DNA of 7,058 nucleotides from positions 1 through 7,058 of the forward strand of contig CANDFU010000088.1 in assembly GCA_947384095.1 (NCBI GenBank), given 5' to 3'. Positions 1 to 6,144 of this stretch are shown here, piece by piece. Below the pieces are notes generated by a model. The model did no database searches, had not been told where the DNA came from, and saw nothing but the letters and a program-made list of their open reading frames with translations. Every line of letters starts with the position of its first letter. Positions within the stretch are counted from its first letter, which is position 1. The position numbers were made by a program, and so were the translations under genes. Source of the stretch: an uncultured Roseburia sp. GTDB taxonomy: Bacteria; Bacillota; Clostridia; Lachnospirales; Lachnospiraceae.

Positions 1-555
1 TATCTGCTCATCTGTAAATGAAGCTTTTCCCAATGGCACATGGATAATATTGGTCTTGTCCAATCGATACTCAATCTTACCGGCTTTAATGTCGTTGATC
101 GCTTTTGTAACGTCCATCGTTACCGTTCCGGCCTTCGGGTTCGGCATCAGGCCCTTCGGTCCGAGCACACGTCCAAGACGGCCGACAACACCCATCATAT
201 CCGGCGTCGCAACGACTACGTCAAAATCGAGCCATCCGTCGTTCTGAATCTTCGGAATCAGCTCCTCGCCTCCGACAAAATCAGCTCCCGCCGCCTCTGC
301 CTCGTCGAGCTTCGTGCCTTTTGCAAATACCAGAACCTTTACCGTTTTGCCGGTTCCGTGCGGAAGTACGACCGCGCCGCGGATCTGCTGCTCCGCATGA
401 CGTCCGTCACATCCGGTCCTGATGTGAAGTTCGATTGTCTCATCAAATTTTGCTGTTGCATTCTTTTTGACAAGCCCGATCGCCTCTGCAACCTCATACT
501 GGGCGTTCTTGTCAAAACTTTTCACAGCTTCCTGATATTTCTTTCCTCTTTTCAT
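1..555 (-). CDS. rplA: Large ribosomal subunit protein uL1 (L1), C-terminal end missing
   Basis: L1 binds the mobile L1 stalk of 23S rRNA, helps release deacylated tRNA from the E site, and in many bacteria represses its own mRNA. I translated the minus strand through the whole stretch: 185 residues are open with no frameshift, and the frame runs off the window at base 1. A full L1 has about 230 residues, so roughly the last 45 are outside. Signature stretches are visible: [18 protein letters not shown] (residues 80-97), the [19 protein letters not shown] block (117-135) and [11 protein letters not shown] (136-146). The ATG at 555-553 follows AGGAGG (568-563) with a 7-nt spacer. It lies 62 nt after rplK in the same operon, and its ribosome binding site abuts a candidate L1 binding structure (569-600). 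Confidence 0.97.
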   Translation of the reverse strand, partial: MKRGKKYQEAVKSFDKNAQYEVAEAIGLVKKNATAKFDETIELHIRTGCDGRHAEQQIRGAVVLPHGTGKTVKVLVFAKGTKLDEAEAAGADFVGGEELIPKIQNDGWLDFDVVVATPDMMGVVGRLGRVLGPKGLMPNPKAGTVTMDVTKAINDIKAGKIEYRLDKTNIIHVPLGKASFTDEQI

Positions 556-568
556 GAATAAACCTCCT

Positions 569-600
569 GGTGGTAGTATCGGGAGAGGGCCCTCCCACTG
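569..600 (-). promoter_or_regulatory. Candidate L1 autoregulatory RNA site in the rplK-rplA gap
   Basis: Read on the minus strand, this stretch contains GUGGGAGGG, a short G/C-rich hairpin (5-bp GGGAG/CTCCC arms at 596-592 and 585-581), then GAUACUACCACC, and the rplA AGGAGG starts one base later. The E. coli 23S L1 stalk helix, from memory, has GGUGGGAGGC on one strand and GAAAUACCACC on the other. GUGG (598-595) can pair with CCAC (573-570), enclosing an asymmetric loop as in the rRNA. L1 binding here would be expected to cover the rplA ribosome binding site. The sequence likeness is seen directly; the function is inferred. Confidence 0.5.
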
Positions 601-617
601 TTCTGAATCCCTGTCTT

Positions 618-1043
618 TTATTCCTCTACGGTAACACCCATGCTTCTTGCGGTTCCGGCAATCATGCTCATCGCCGCTTCCACCGATGCTGCGTTTAAAT
701 CCGGCATCTTTAATTCTGCGATCTCCTTAAGCTTTGCCTTGGGAAGCACCGCCACCTTTTCCGAATTTGGCTTTCCGGAACCGGATTTGATGTTACATGC
801 TTTTTTGATCAGCACCGGCGCAGGCGGTGTCTTTGTGACAAAGCTGAAGCTTCTGTCTGCATATACGGTGATCACAACCGGGATAATCAGGTCACCCTGA
901 TCTGCCGTTCTGGCATTAAACTGTTTCGTAAATTCAACAATGTTTACACCGTGCTGTCCAAGCGCCGGTCCGACCGGAGGAGCCGGGGTAGCTTTCCCGG
1001 CAGGAATCTGCAATTTAATATATCCTTGTACTTTCTTTGCCAT
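618..1043 (-). CDS. rplK: Large ribosomal subunit protein uL11 (L11)
   Basis: L11 sits at the GTPase-associated centre of the 50S subunit on 23S helices 43-44. There it supports factor-dependent GTP hydrolysis and stringent-response sensing, and forms the thiostrepton pocket. The protein has 141 residues, the usual full length. The N-terminal domain carries the proline-rich [15 protein letters not shown] segment (21-35) and [15 protein letters not shown] (68-82). The C-terminal RNA-binding domain includes GSGKPN (88-93) and ends in [14 protein letters not shown]. The ATG (1043-1041) has AAGGAGG at 1058-1052 with an 8-nt spacer. It is 34 nt after nusG and 62 nt before rplA, so it is cotranscribed with both. 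Confidence 0.98.
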   Translation of the reverse strand: MAKKVQGYIKLQIPAGKATPAPPVGPALGQHGVNIVEFTKQFNARTADQGDLIIPVVITVYADRSFSFVTKTPPAPVLIKKACNIKSGSGKPNSEKVAVLPKAKLKEIAELKMPDLNAASVEAAMSMIAGTARSMGVTVEE

Positions 1044-1077
1044 GGGAATTGCCTCCTTAATTCGTTCTTAAAAGTGC

Positions 1078-1599
1078 CTATTGATTCAGCTTTACATCTG
1101 CGAAACTTATTTCTACCGGCGTTTCGCGGCCGAAAAGCTCCACATTGATGGTCACGCTCTGCTTATTGTGGTTCATGTTCTGGATTACGCCGATCGTATC
1201 CTTCCACACGCCCGCGGTCACAACCACGGTATCCCCCTCGTCAAAGTCGACCTCAACACGTTCCGCTTTGGTGATCCCTAATGGTTTCATCTCCATATCG
1301 GTAAGTGGTACCGGCTTGCTTCCCGGACCGACAAATCCGGTGACACCACGGGTATTTCTGACAACGTACCATGTGTCATCATTCATAACCATATTGATAA
1401 GAACGTATCCCGGAAACATCTTCTTTGATACGGATTTTTTCGCGCCATTTTTCATCTCGACAACTTCCTGCATCGGAACCCTGACTTCCAGAATCTGGTC
1501 TTCCAGGTGCCTGTTTTCAATTGTCTTGTCAATGTTCGCTTTTACCTTATTCTCATATCCCGAATAGGTATGAACTACATACCAGTGTGCCTCTGCCAT
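1078..1599 (-). CDS. nusG: Transcription elongation/termination factor NusG
   Basis: NusG binds the clamp of RNA polymerase through its N-terminal NGN domain and contacts Rho or ribosomal protein S10 through its C-terminal KOW domain. It thereby tunes pausing, termination and transcription-translation coupling. At 173 residues it is normal length. The NGN domain (about 4-98) shows WYVVHTYSGYENKV (6-19), KMFPGYVLI (60-68) and NTRGVTGFVG (82-91). After a short linker, the KOW domain (about 118-171) shows EGDTVVVTAGVWKDTIGVI. The ATG (1599-1597) is preceded by GGAGG at 1615-1611 with an 11-nt spacer, slightly long, lying in the 17-nt gap after the secE stop. The secE-nusG-rplK-rplA order is the classical bacterial arrangement. 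Confidence 0.98.
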   Translation of the reverse strand: MAEAHWYVVHTYSGYENKVKANIDKTIENRHLEDQILEVRVPMQEVVEMKNGAKKSVSKKMFPGYVLINMVMNDDTWYVVRNTRGVTGFVGPGSKPVPLTDMEMKPLGITKAERVEVDFDEGDTVVVTAGVWKDTIGVIQNMNHNKQSVTINVELFGRETPVEISFADVKLNQ

Positions 1600-1616
1600 A
1601 AATCACAACGCCTCCG

Positions 1617-1826
1617 TCAAAAACTCAGACCTACGAGAAAATCCACGCCGTACTGAATCAGGAAATCCATAATGGCAATCATCAGACCCAGTACCACGGA
1701 TACGGCGATCACTGCAGCCGTCTGTCTTGCAAGCGATTTTTTCTCCGGCCAGACGATTTTGTGAAATTCAGCCGAAAGGCCGTTAAACCAGCTCTCTTTT
1801 GGAGCTTTGCTCTCGGTTTCTCCCAT
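1617..1826 (-). CDS. secE: Preprotein translocase subunit SecE
   Basis: SecE is the essential clamp subunit of the SecYEG channel in the cytoplasmic membrane. This is the short Gram-positive form: 69 residues with one membrane span (about 36-58, AVIAVSVVLGLMIAIM), against three spans in E. coli. The conserved amphipathic stretch EFHKIVWPEKKSL (20-32) just before the span is the family hallmark. The ATG at 1826-1824 has AAGGAG at 1838-1833 with a 6-nt spacer. It follows rpmG by 36 nt and precedes nusG by 17 nt, so it is part of the same transcript. Confidence 0.96.
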   Translation of the reverse strand: MGETESKAPKESWFNGLSAEFHKIVWPEKKSLARQTAAVIAVSVVLGLMIAIMDFLIQYGVDFLVGLSF

Positions 1827-1862
1827 TTTCCACTCCTTTTCTCACCATGTATCGCGGGGCGC

Positions 1863-2012
1863 TTATTTTGTCTCTTTGTGCAGCGTATGCGTCCTGCAGA
1901 ACCTGCAATACTTCTTGGTTTCCATTCTGTCCGGATGAGTTTTTTTGTCTTTGGTCATGTGGTAATTACGGTTTTTGCACTCCGTACATGCCAGTGTAAT
2001 TTTTGTGCGCAC
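1863..2012 (-). CDS. rpmG: Large ribosomal subunit protein bL33, zinc-binding form
   Basis: bL33 is a small 50S protein near the tRNA E site. The 49-residue product begins [17 protein letters not shown] and ends THTLHKETK. Two CxxC pairs (C9/C12 and C36/C39) make this the zinc-binding (C+) type, often paired elsewhere in Firmicutes genomes with a cysteine-free copy used when zinc is scarce. I chose the GTG at 2012-2010 because GGAGG (2025-2021) lies 8 nt ahead. An in-frame ATG five codons upstream overlaps that GGAGG and would add five residues not typical of L33. It is the first gene of the operon, 36 nt ahead of secE. Confidence 0.96.
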   Translation of the reverse strand: MRTKITLACTECKNRNYHMTKDKKTHPDRMETKKYCRFCRTHTLHKETK

Positions 2013-2020
2013 AACTTCCA

Positions 2021-2025
2021 CCTCC
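2021..2025 (-). promoter_or_regulatory. Ribosome binding site fixing the rpmG GTG start
   Basis: GGAGG with an 8-nt spacer to the GTG. The only upstream in-frame ATG is fused to this motif (ATGGAGG), so using it would leave that ATG without a site of its own. Confidence 0.8.
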
Positions 2026-2095
2026 ATTAAATTTCTCTGCGTTTTTCTATCCCAAAAAAGGGCATAAAAAAAAGACCTACTTCCATCGCTAGTCT

Positions 2096-2124
2096 AATAT
2101 AGCATAATTGCCGCTTTACGTCAA
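2096..2124 (-). promoter_or_regulatory. Housekeeping (sigma-A type) promoter of the rpmG-secE-nusG-rplKA operon
   Basis: On the minus strand, -35 TTGACG (2124-2119), a 17-bp spacer, then -10 TATATT (2101-2096) preceded by TGC, an extended -10. A start near 2090-2086 gives a leader of about 75 nt to the rpmG GTG. The spacing is ideal and there is one mismatch in each hexamer, in keeping with a strong constitutive operon. Confidence 0.8.
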
Positions 2125-2198
2125 TCATTTTTTTACATCATTTCATTTAATTACAGTACTTTTGTATCAATTTTTTACATATTTTTCTGTTTGTCGGT

Positions 2199-2225
2199 TA
2201 TATTTTCCACCCGCACTGCCGATAT
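2199..2225 (+). promoter_or_regulatory. Putative sigma-28 (SigD/FliA) flagellar promoter
   Basis: GCCGATAT at 2218-2225 is a full match to the -10 of flagellar sigma-28 promoters as known from Bacillus SigD. Exactly 15 nt upstream is TATA (2199-2202), one base off the consensus TAAA. It points at the FliD-like gene, with about 145-150 nt of leader. A class-3 (late) flagellar promoter fits that product; use in vivo is inferred. Confidence 0.65.
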
Positions 2226-2288
2226 AAAAAGTAAATATTTATAATTTTTTCATAATTGTCGATCAAAAAAGGATTTTATATATCCCTG

Positions 2289-2351
2289 CATATGTCCAAG
2301 GCTTTCGGCGCCGTCTGCACCAGAACAGCAGCCGCGGAATCCGGACATATG
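2289..2351 (+). repeat. 9-bp inverted repeat in the leader of the FliD-like gene
   Basis: CATATGTCC (2289-2297) and its exact complement GGACATATG (2343-2351) flank 45 nt that is far richer in G and C than its surroundings. The inner part can form only weak further pairing, such as CTGC/GCAG. The right arm ends 14 nt before the AGGAGG at 2366-2371. It may be an RNA stem that presents the ribosome binding site, or an operator. No run of T follows, so it is not a terminator. Confidence 0.5.
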
Positions 2352-2379
2352 ATTTCATGGAAGAAAGGAGGGGTTTCTG

Positions 2380-3678
2380 ATGGCAGCCATTGATAGCGCT
2401 TATCAGTATTATCTGAGCACTTATGGCACTTCGCGCACGTCGCGTTATGACACGCATAAGAAGAGCCAGCTTCGTGCAGTTTACAATAATATTGTCAAAA
2501 TAAATAAAGATTCTCCTCTGTACAAAATCAAGTACTCCGGAGATGTACAGAAGTTCGCCATTGATATCAAAGAGAGGACACGATCCATTCAGAATATCGT
2601 GGCCTCCCTTTCTGATACTGAAAATGGAATCGAGGGCGCATTTCAGAAAAAACTGGCTCAGTCCTCCGACGAGGAGATTGTGGGGGCAGAATACATCGGC
2701 CCCCAGCAGGATGCGGACGATTCCGTTCATTTTGACGTCGAAGTCCTGCATCTGGCAACCCCTCAGATCAACCGGGGCGCTTATCTGACCGGCGATAAGG
2801 CAGGTTTTAAGCCAGGCACATACAGCTTTGACCTCAATACGTTTTTAAGCTCTTATGAGTTTCAGTACAGCGTAAATAGCAGCGATACCAACCGCGATGT
2901 ACAGGATAAACTGGTTCGCCTTATCAACAATGCAAACGTCGGGCTCTCGGCCGGCCTTGTCACAAACGAAAAAGGGCAGACAGCCCTTGAGATCACTTCA
3001 GACCAGACGGGTCTCGGGGAAAATGAACGCTTCCTTTTTGAAATTATCCCGGCTCCCGATACCGGTTCGATTAAGGCCATGCACATGCTTGGAATCGACC
3101 AGGTCGAACAGATGGCGCAGAGTTCCTCTTTTCTTCTGAACGGGAACGAACACTCTTCTCTGTCCAACACGTTTACGATCAACAATGCGTTTGAGCTCAC
3201 GTTGAAAAAACCCAGCGCGGACGGCCACGCCGCCACAATCGGTTTCAAGGAAAACGCAGACGCTGTTGCGGATAACGTACAGACGCTTGTGAACGCCTAC
3301 AACAATATCATACAGCTCGGACACAATTACAGGGAATCCCAGCCGTCCAGCAAGCTGCTCCGTGAAATGGAAGGCGTTGCAAAGTCCTACTACAGTGATC
3401 TGGAATCCATCGGGCTGAACCTCCAGAAAGACGGCTTTATCAGTATCGACCGCAGTCGTCTGTCCGAATCCGTCACCGATTCCGGTGCAAAAGAGTGTTT
3501 TTCTCTGCTCAACCAGTTTAAGGATTCCTTGAACGATAAAGCCGCATCGGCTTCCATCAACCCGATGAATTACGTCAGCAAAATTCTGATCGCCTACAAA
3601 AATCCGGAAGGGCACAATTTTGCGACTCCCTATATCACATCGCTCTATTCCGGAATGATGCTGGATCAGTATTGTTAG
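2380..3678 (+). CDS. FliD-like flagellar filament cap protein (divergent)
   Basis: FliD (HAP2) forms the cap at the tip of the flagellar filament and guides flagellin assembly. This 432-residue protein shares the FliD plan in its second half: SSSFLLNGNEHSSLSNTFTI (248-267), a beta segment ending in FELTLKK (271-277), ADAVADNVQTLVNAYNNIIQ (293-312), and IGLNLQKDGFISIDRSRL (344-361), the typical 'iG...dG.l.iD...L' pattern. The central part (about 118-235) looks like the beta-rich FliD outer domain. The N-terminus (SRYDTHKKSQLRAVYNNIVK, 21-40) lacks the usual 'GLdsgld' opening, and the C-terminus (NPMNYVSKILIAYKNPEGHN to YSGMMLDQYC) replaces the usual coiled coil. No signal peptide is seen, as expected for type III flagellar export. 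ATG with AGGAGG (2366-2371), 8-nt spacer. It has its own sigma-28 type promoter and terminator and no adjacent fliS, so it could be a paralogue of the main cap protein. Confidence 0.75.
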   Translation: MAAIDSAYQYYLSTYGTSRTSRYDTHKKSQLRAVYNNIVKINKDSPLYKIKYSGDVQKFAIDIKERTRSIQNIVASLSDTENGIEGAFQKKLAQSSDEEIVGAEYIGPQQDADDSVHFDVEVLHLATPQINRGAYLTGDKAGFKPGTYSFDLNTFLSSYEFQYSVNSSDTNRDVQDKLVRLINNANVGLSAGLVTNEKGQTALEITSDQTGLGENERFLFEIIPAPDTGSIKAMHMLGIDQVEQMAQSSSFLLNGNEHSSLSNTFTINNAFELTLKKPSADGHAATIGFKENADAVADNVQTLVNAYNNIIQLGHNYRESQPSSKLLREMEGVAKSYYSDLESIGLNLQKDGFISIDRSRLSESVTDSGAKECFSLLNQFKDSLNDKAASASINPMNYVSKILIAYKNPEGHNFATPYITSLYSGMMLDQYC

Positions 3679-3694
3679 ATTTTCATGCGTCAGG

Positions 3695-3733
3695 AAACCG
3701 TGAGCGCAGCGAAGCACTGCGTTCACGGTTTTT
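3695..3733 (+). terminator. Rho-independent terminator after the FliD-like gene
   Basis: A 15-bp stem (3695-3709 with 3717-3731) containing one G-U pair, a 7-nt loop (CGAAGCA) and a T run that continues to 3733. It starts 17 nt after the stop codon. On the minus strand only a TTT follows the stem, so it may also stop the convergent glycosyltransferase operon, but less clearly. The end of that operon's last gene is 5 nt beyond it. Confidence 0.92.
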
Positions 3734-3737
3734 ATAA

Positions 3738-4907
3738 TTAAAAATCGTGCTCCTCCAGAACGCTCAGCATCTGACGAATCCTCGCCACATAGCCGTGATA
3801 TTTTTTTACCTTCTCATATCCGTTTCCAGCGATCCGTCTGCGCTCCTCTTCATGTGTGAGATAATACCCCGTCTTTTCCCGCAGATCCTCGATGCCATCA
3901 AAGCACACCAGATCACTCCCTTCCTCAAAATAGCAGGGGATTTCCGCCTGGTAATTGGTCAGGAGAAATCCGCCCGAACCAAGGACATCCCACACGCGCA
4001 GCGGGATTCCGCTCTTAATATTTGGAATCGTGAAATTCAGATTGATTCTGGACTCGTGAAACACCTTGGGCATTTCACTCCAGTAATCAACCGACCCGCA
4101 GTACTGAATGCGCAGCAGATCACTGACATTGCTGTTGCTGTAAACATTTACATGATAATATTTCGACAATTCAATTAACGCCCGCCTCCGCTCTCTCTCC
4201 GCGATCTTAAACCCAAGTACGGTCGTCTGAAAAATCAATCCGAGATCCGAAAAGGAACCCTCCGACTTTTCCAGTTCAAAATATTCCTGAAGCTGTTCCA
4301 GAATATCGGTCGTCAGTAATGCTTCCACTATCGAACCGCCGCTGATATTGATCTGTGCCTCCATCACGGCGTCAAAGTAGCCACGCAGATAATCTGAAAG
4401 CCTGCTTTTCAATTTATCATAGGAATTTCTCTCATACAGACTTCCGACAAAAGCCACATCGCCGCGGTATTTCCCAAGATCCGCGGCATGCTCTAAAATC
4501 ATATCAATCCGGTCCACATCCACGGCCAGCGGAAGATGCCAGATCTGCTTCACTCCCATCCCTTTAAATTCGAGATAATTCGTCTTATCAAATGTGAAGA
4601 TGTAATTACAGGGATGAAACACAGATTCATGGTACATGCTGATCAGCGGATTGTCACAGGTCCAGGAGACATATTTTACTCCCAGCTTCTGGCAGACATT
4701 CGAAATCAGGGCAAAATAATTGACGGTAAAGACAAAATCATAATGATTTTCCATGATTTTTGCCTCTATGACACGCTCAAACGCGGGGCTGACATCGTAA
4801 CTGCCAAGCTCCTGTTCAATATTGTCAACCCGATGGCCGAGCAGCAGAAACGTCTGCTCAATGTCTCTGTAATTGTATGCTTTCCACCGATACATCAAAA
4901 TGTACAT
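3738..4907 (-). CDS. CgeB-like glycosyltransferase (GT-B fold), last gene of the cluster
   Basis: Probable nucleotide-sugar glycosyltransferase of the CgeB/DUF3880 plus Glyco_trans_1_2 type, cytoplasmic, 389 residues. The N-terminal half shows YDFVFTVNYFALISNVCQ (56-73) and VKYVSWTCDNP (77-87), typical of the DUF3880-like Rossmann domain. The C-terminal half shows SRINLNFTIPNIKSGIPLRV (286-305) and WDVLGSGGFLLTNY (306-319), the GT-B donor-binding segment, and ends with a helical tail. I start at ATG 4907 with GGGGAGGG at 4918-4911; a TTG eight codons upstream has no site of its own. It begins 26 nt after the upstream glycosyltransferase. Such genes commonly sit beside flagellar genes and decorate flagellin, so that is the likely acceptor; acceptor and sugar cannot be read from the sequence. 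Confidence 0.8.
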   Translation of the reverse strand: MYILMYRWKAYNYRDIEQTFLLLGHRVDNIEQELGSYDVSPAFERVIEAKIMENHYDFVFTVNYFALISNVCQKLGVKYVSWTCDNPLISMYHESVFHPCNYIFTFDKTNYLEFKGMGVKQIWHLPLAVDVDRIDMILEHAADLGKYRGDVAFVGSLYERNSYDKLKSRLSDYLRGYFDAVMEAQINISGGSIVEALLTTDILEQLQEYFELEKSEGSFSDLGLIFQTTVLGFKIAERERRRALIELSKYYHVNVYSNSNVSDLLRIQYCGSVDYWSEMPKVFHESRINLNFTIPNIKSGIPLRVWDVLGSGGFLLTNYQAEIPCYFEEGSDLVCFDGIEDLREKTGYYLTHEEERRRIAGNGYEKVKKYHGYVARIRQMLSVLEEHDF

Positions 4908-4910
4908 ATT

Positions 4911-4918
4911 CCCTCCCC
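4911..4918 (-). promoter_or_regulatory. Ribosome binding site choosing the ATG at 4907
   Basis: GGGGAGGG lies just ahead of the ATG, with a 4-6 nt gap depending on which G run pairs. A start at the upstream TTG (4931) would place this motif inside the coding region. Confidence 0.65.
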
Positions 4919-4933
4919 GGACCAGGCACAAGA

Positions 4934-6130
4934 TCAGTCAAAAAAGCATTCTGCGATCTGCTCCGCACGGCTTTTCCATGTGTGCCGTCCCTTTGCGGCC
5001 TGGTATCCGCAATCCGCCATTTCCTGCGTCTGCTTAAGATGTCCGAACAGATCAAAGACACGCTCCGGCAGTGTACGGATCTGCTCCAGTGAAAACAGGA
5101 CAAGCTCCTTTTTATCCTTAAATTCACGGCGAAGCCAGGCCGAATCGTCCGTGACGACCGCGGCGCCCGCAAGCATTCCGTTAAAAATCCGGTCGTGCGC
5201 CCCGGCCTTAAACCACGTCATCGTATTTAACACGATCTTACTGTCATTCATCAACGGGAGAATCTGTGGCGCCAGTACTTTTCCTCCATAATTAAGACAG
5301 GGATGCCCGCTCCACTCGCACTGATCCCACCCCGTCCCATATGCCGTCACCCTGATCCCGCTTTCCACCAGCATCCGCACTGCCTGTTCTCTGAAAAAAG
5401 ACGTCGCATAAGAATCGAGAAACCTCATTTTTACCGTAATCTCTCTGATTCGACGTCCGGGCAGTTCCCCACAGACCGTCCGTAAGTATTCTTCCATAAC
5501 CTCCTCGGTCGTTCTCCCGGGATGATTTACCAGCTCCTGCAGCACTTCCCGCGCCATCCTCTGCCCGTCGGTCTCCGGAATCGAATCCAGGTCGGGTATC
5601 ATACGCGCAACCGTATAGACCGGAAGCGCTCCCGCATAGAGCACGTCAATCCCCCGCTCCGCCAGCGGCTTATGACGACTGCCAAGCTCGACGCCGGCAT
5701 GAGGAAGAAAATCCGTCCTTCCAATATGTTTAAACCAGCGGCGGATATATTTTACATGATTCAAATCCGTGCAGAGCACAATAGATGTAGACGGCGCTTT
5801 CTGCAATGGTTTTTCATAGTGAAACGGATGGTCCATCAGAATATTGATATAAGGAATATCAAAATACTCCCAGAGATTCCTACCGTCTGAAAGATCAAGA
5901 TTGTAGCCGAGATTGTTAAATGTGACGCAGGCAAACCGACGTGCTCCTGTCCGTCCCGCCTCCTGATGTAAAAGGAAAAGAAGCGCCTCTTTGCTCTCCC
6001 TTTCTGCCCCGGCGTCATACACAAACGAAGAAAAGCCCAGCGCCTCAAACGCGTCTTTTAAATGTTCTGTAAACAGATCGAGCGTATCATAAACGCCGAT
6101 AAAATAAATAATCGTCATTTTCCCCGACAC
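4934..6130 (-). CDS. CgeB-like glycosyltransferase, second copy
   Basis: Probable glycosyltransferase of 398 residues with the same two-domain layout as its downstream neighbour but clearly diverged. The N-terminal half has IIYFIGVYDTLD (7-18) and YINILMDHPFHYEK (94-107). The C-terminal half has ITAYG-like VTAYGTGWD (261-269) and SKIVLNTMTWFKAGAHDRIF (297-316), followed by NGMLAGAAVVTDDSAWL (317-333), the conserved donor-binding segment of Glyco_trans_1_2. The GTG at 6130 is preferred because AGGAGGG (6143-6137) lies 6 nt ahead, whereas the ATG four codons inside lacks a comparable site. The gap to the aminotransferase stop is only 14 nt, so the genes are cotranscribed and probably act on the same glycan. 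The acceptor is not known; flagellin is the best guess given the flagellar gene beside the cluster. Confidence 0.8.
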   Translation of the reverse strand: MSGKMTIIYFIGVYDTLDLFTEHLKDAFEALGFSSFVYDAGAERESKEALLFLLHQEAGRTGARRFACVTFNNLGYNLDLSDGRNLWEYFDIPYINILMDHPFHYEKPLQKAPSTSIVLCTDLNHVKYIRRWFKHIGRTDFLPHAGVELGSRHKPLAERGIDVLYAGALPVYTVARMIPDLDSIPETDGQRMAREVLQELVNHPGRTTEEVMEEYLRTVCGELPGRRIREITVKMRFLDSYATSFFREQAVRMLVESGIRVTAYGTGWDQCEWSGHPCLNYGGKVLAPQILPLMNDSKIVLNTMTWFKAGAHDRIFNGMLAGAAVVTDDSAWLRREFKDKKELVLFSLEQIRTLPERVFDLFGHLKQTQEMADCGYQAAKGRHTWKSRAEQIAECFFD

Positions 6131-6136
6131 CTACAG

Positions 6137-6143
6137 CCCTCCT
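6137..6143 (-). promoter_or_regulatory. Ribosome binding site choosing the GTG at 6130
   Basis: AGGAGGG with a 6-nt spacer to GTG, located in the 14-nt gap after the aminotransferase stop. It supports a GTG start over the internal ATG at 6118. Confidence 0.75.
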
Positions 6144-6144
6144 G

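Larger units (their letters stand above)
2013..2379. other. Divergent intergenic region between rpmG and the FliD-like gene
   Basis: A 367-base AT-rich stretch without a credible gene. It holds the operon promoter for the minus strand, a sigma-28 type promoter for the plus strand and a long leader with an inverted repeat, each listed separately. The part at about 2125-2198 is mostly T-rich on the plus strand, and I see no further defined element in it. Confidence 0.75.

Noticed and set aside
40..561. Plus-strand open frame of 173 codons opposite rplA
   Set aside because: The minus strand translates as L1 without interruption, and the plus-strand product resembles nothing.
2063..2095. Possible attenuator hairpin (AGAC/GTCT arms followed by eight T on the minus strand) ahead of rpmG
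   Set aside because: The left arm lies at or upstream of the predicted transcription start (about 2090-2086), so the hairpin would not be transcribed whole, and the stem is only 4-6 bp with a bulge.
2998..3726. Long minus-strand open frame (242 codons) opposite the FliD-like gene
   Set aside because: Its start is a GTG inside the terminator hairpin, no ribosome binding site precedes it, the translation has no recognisable family, and the opposite strand codes for a clear protein.
4536..5291. Plus-strand open frame of 251 codons across the junction of the two glycosyltransferase genes
   Set aside because: It is antisense to two well-supported genes, spans their boundary, has a composition unlike a real protein and shows no known motif.
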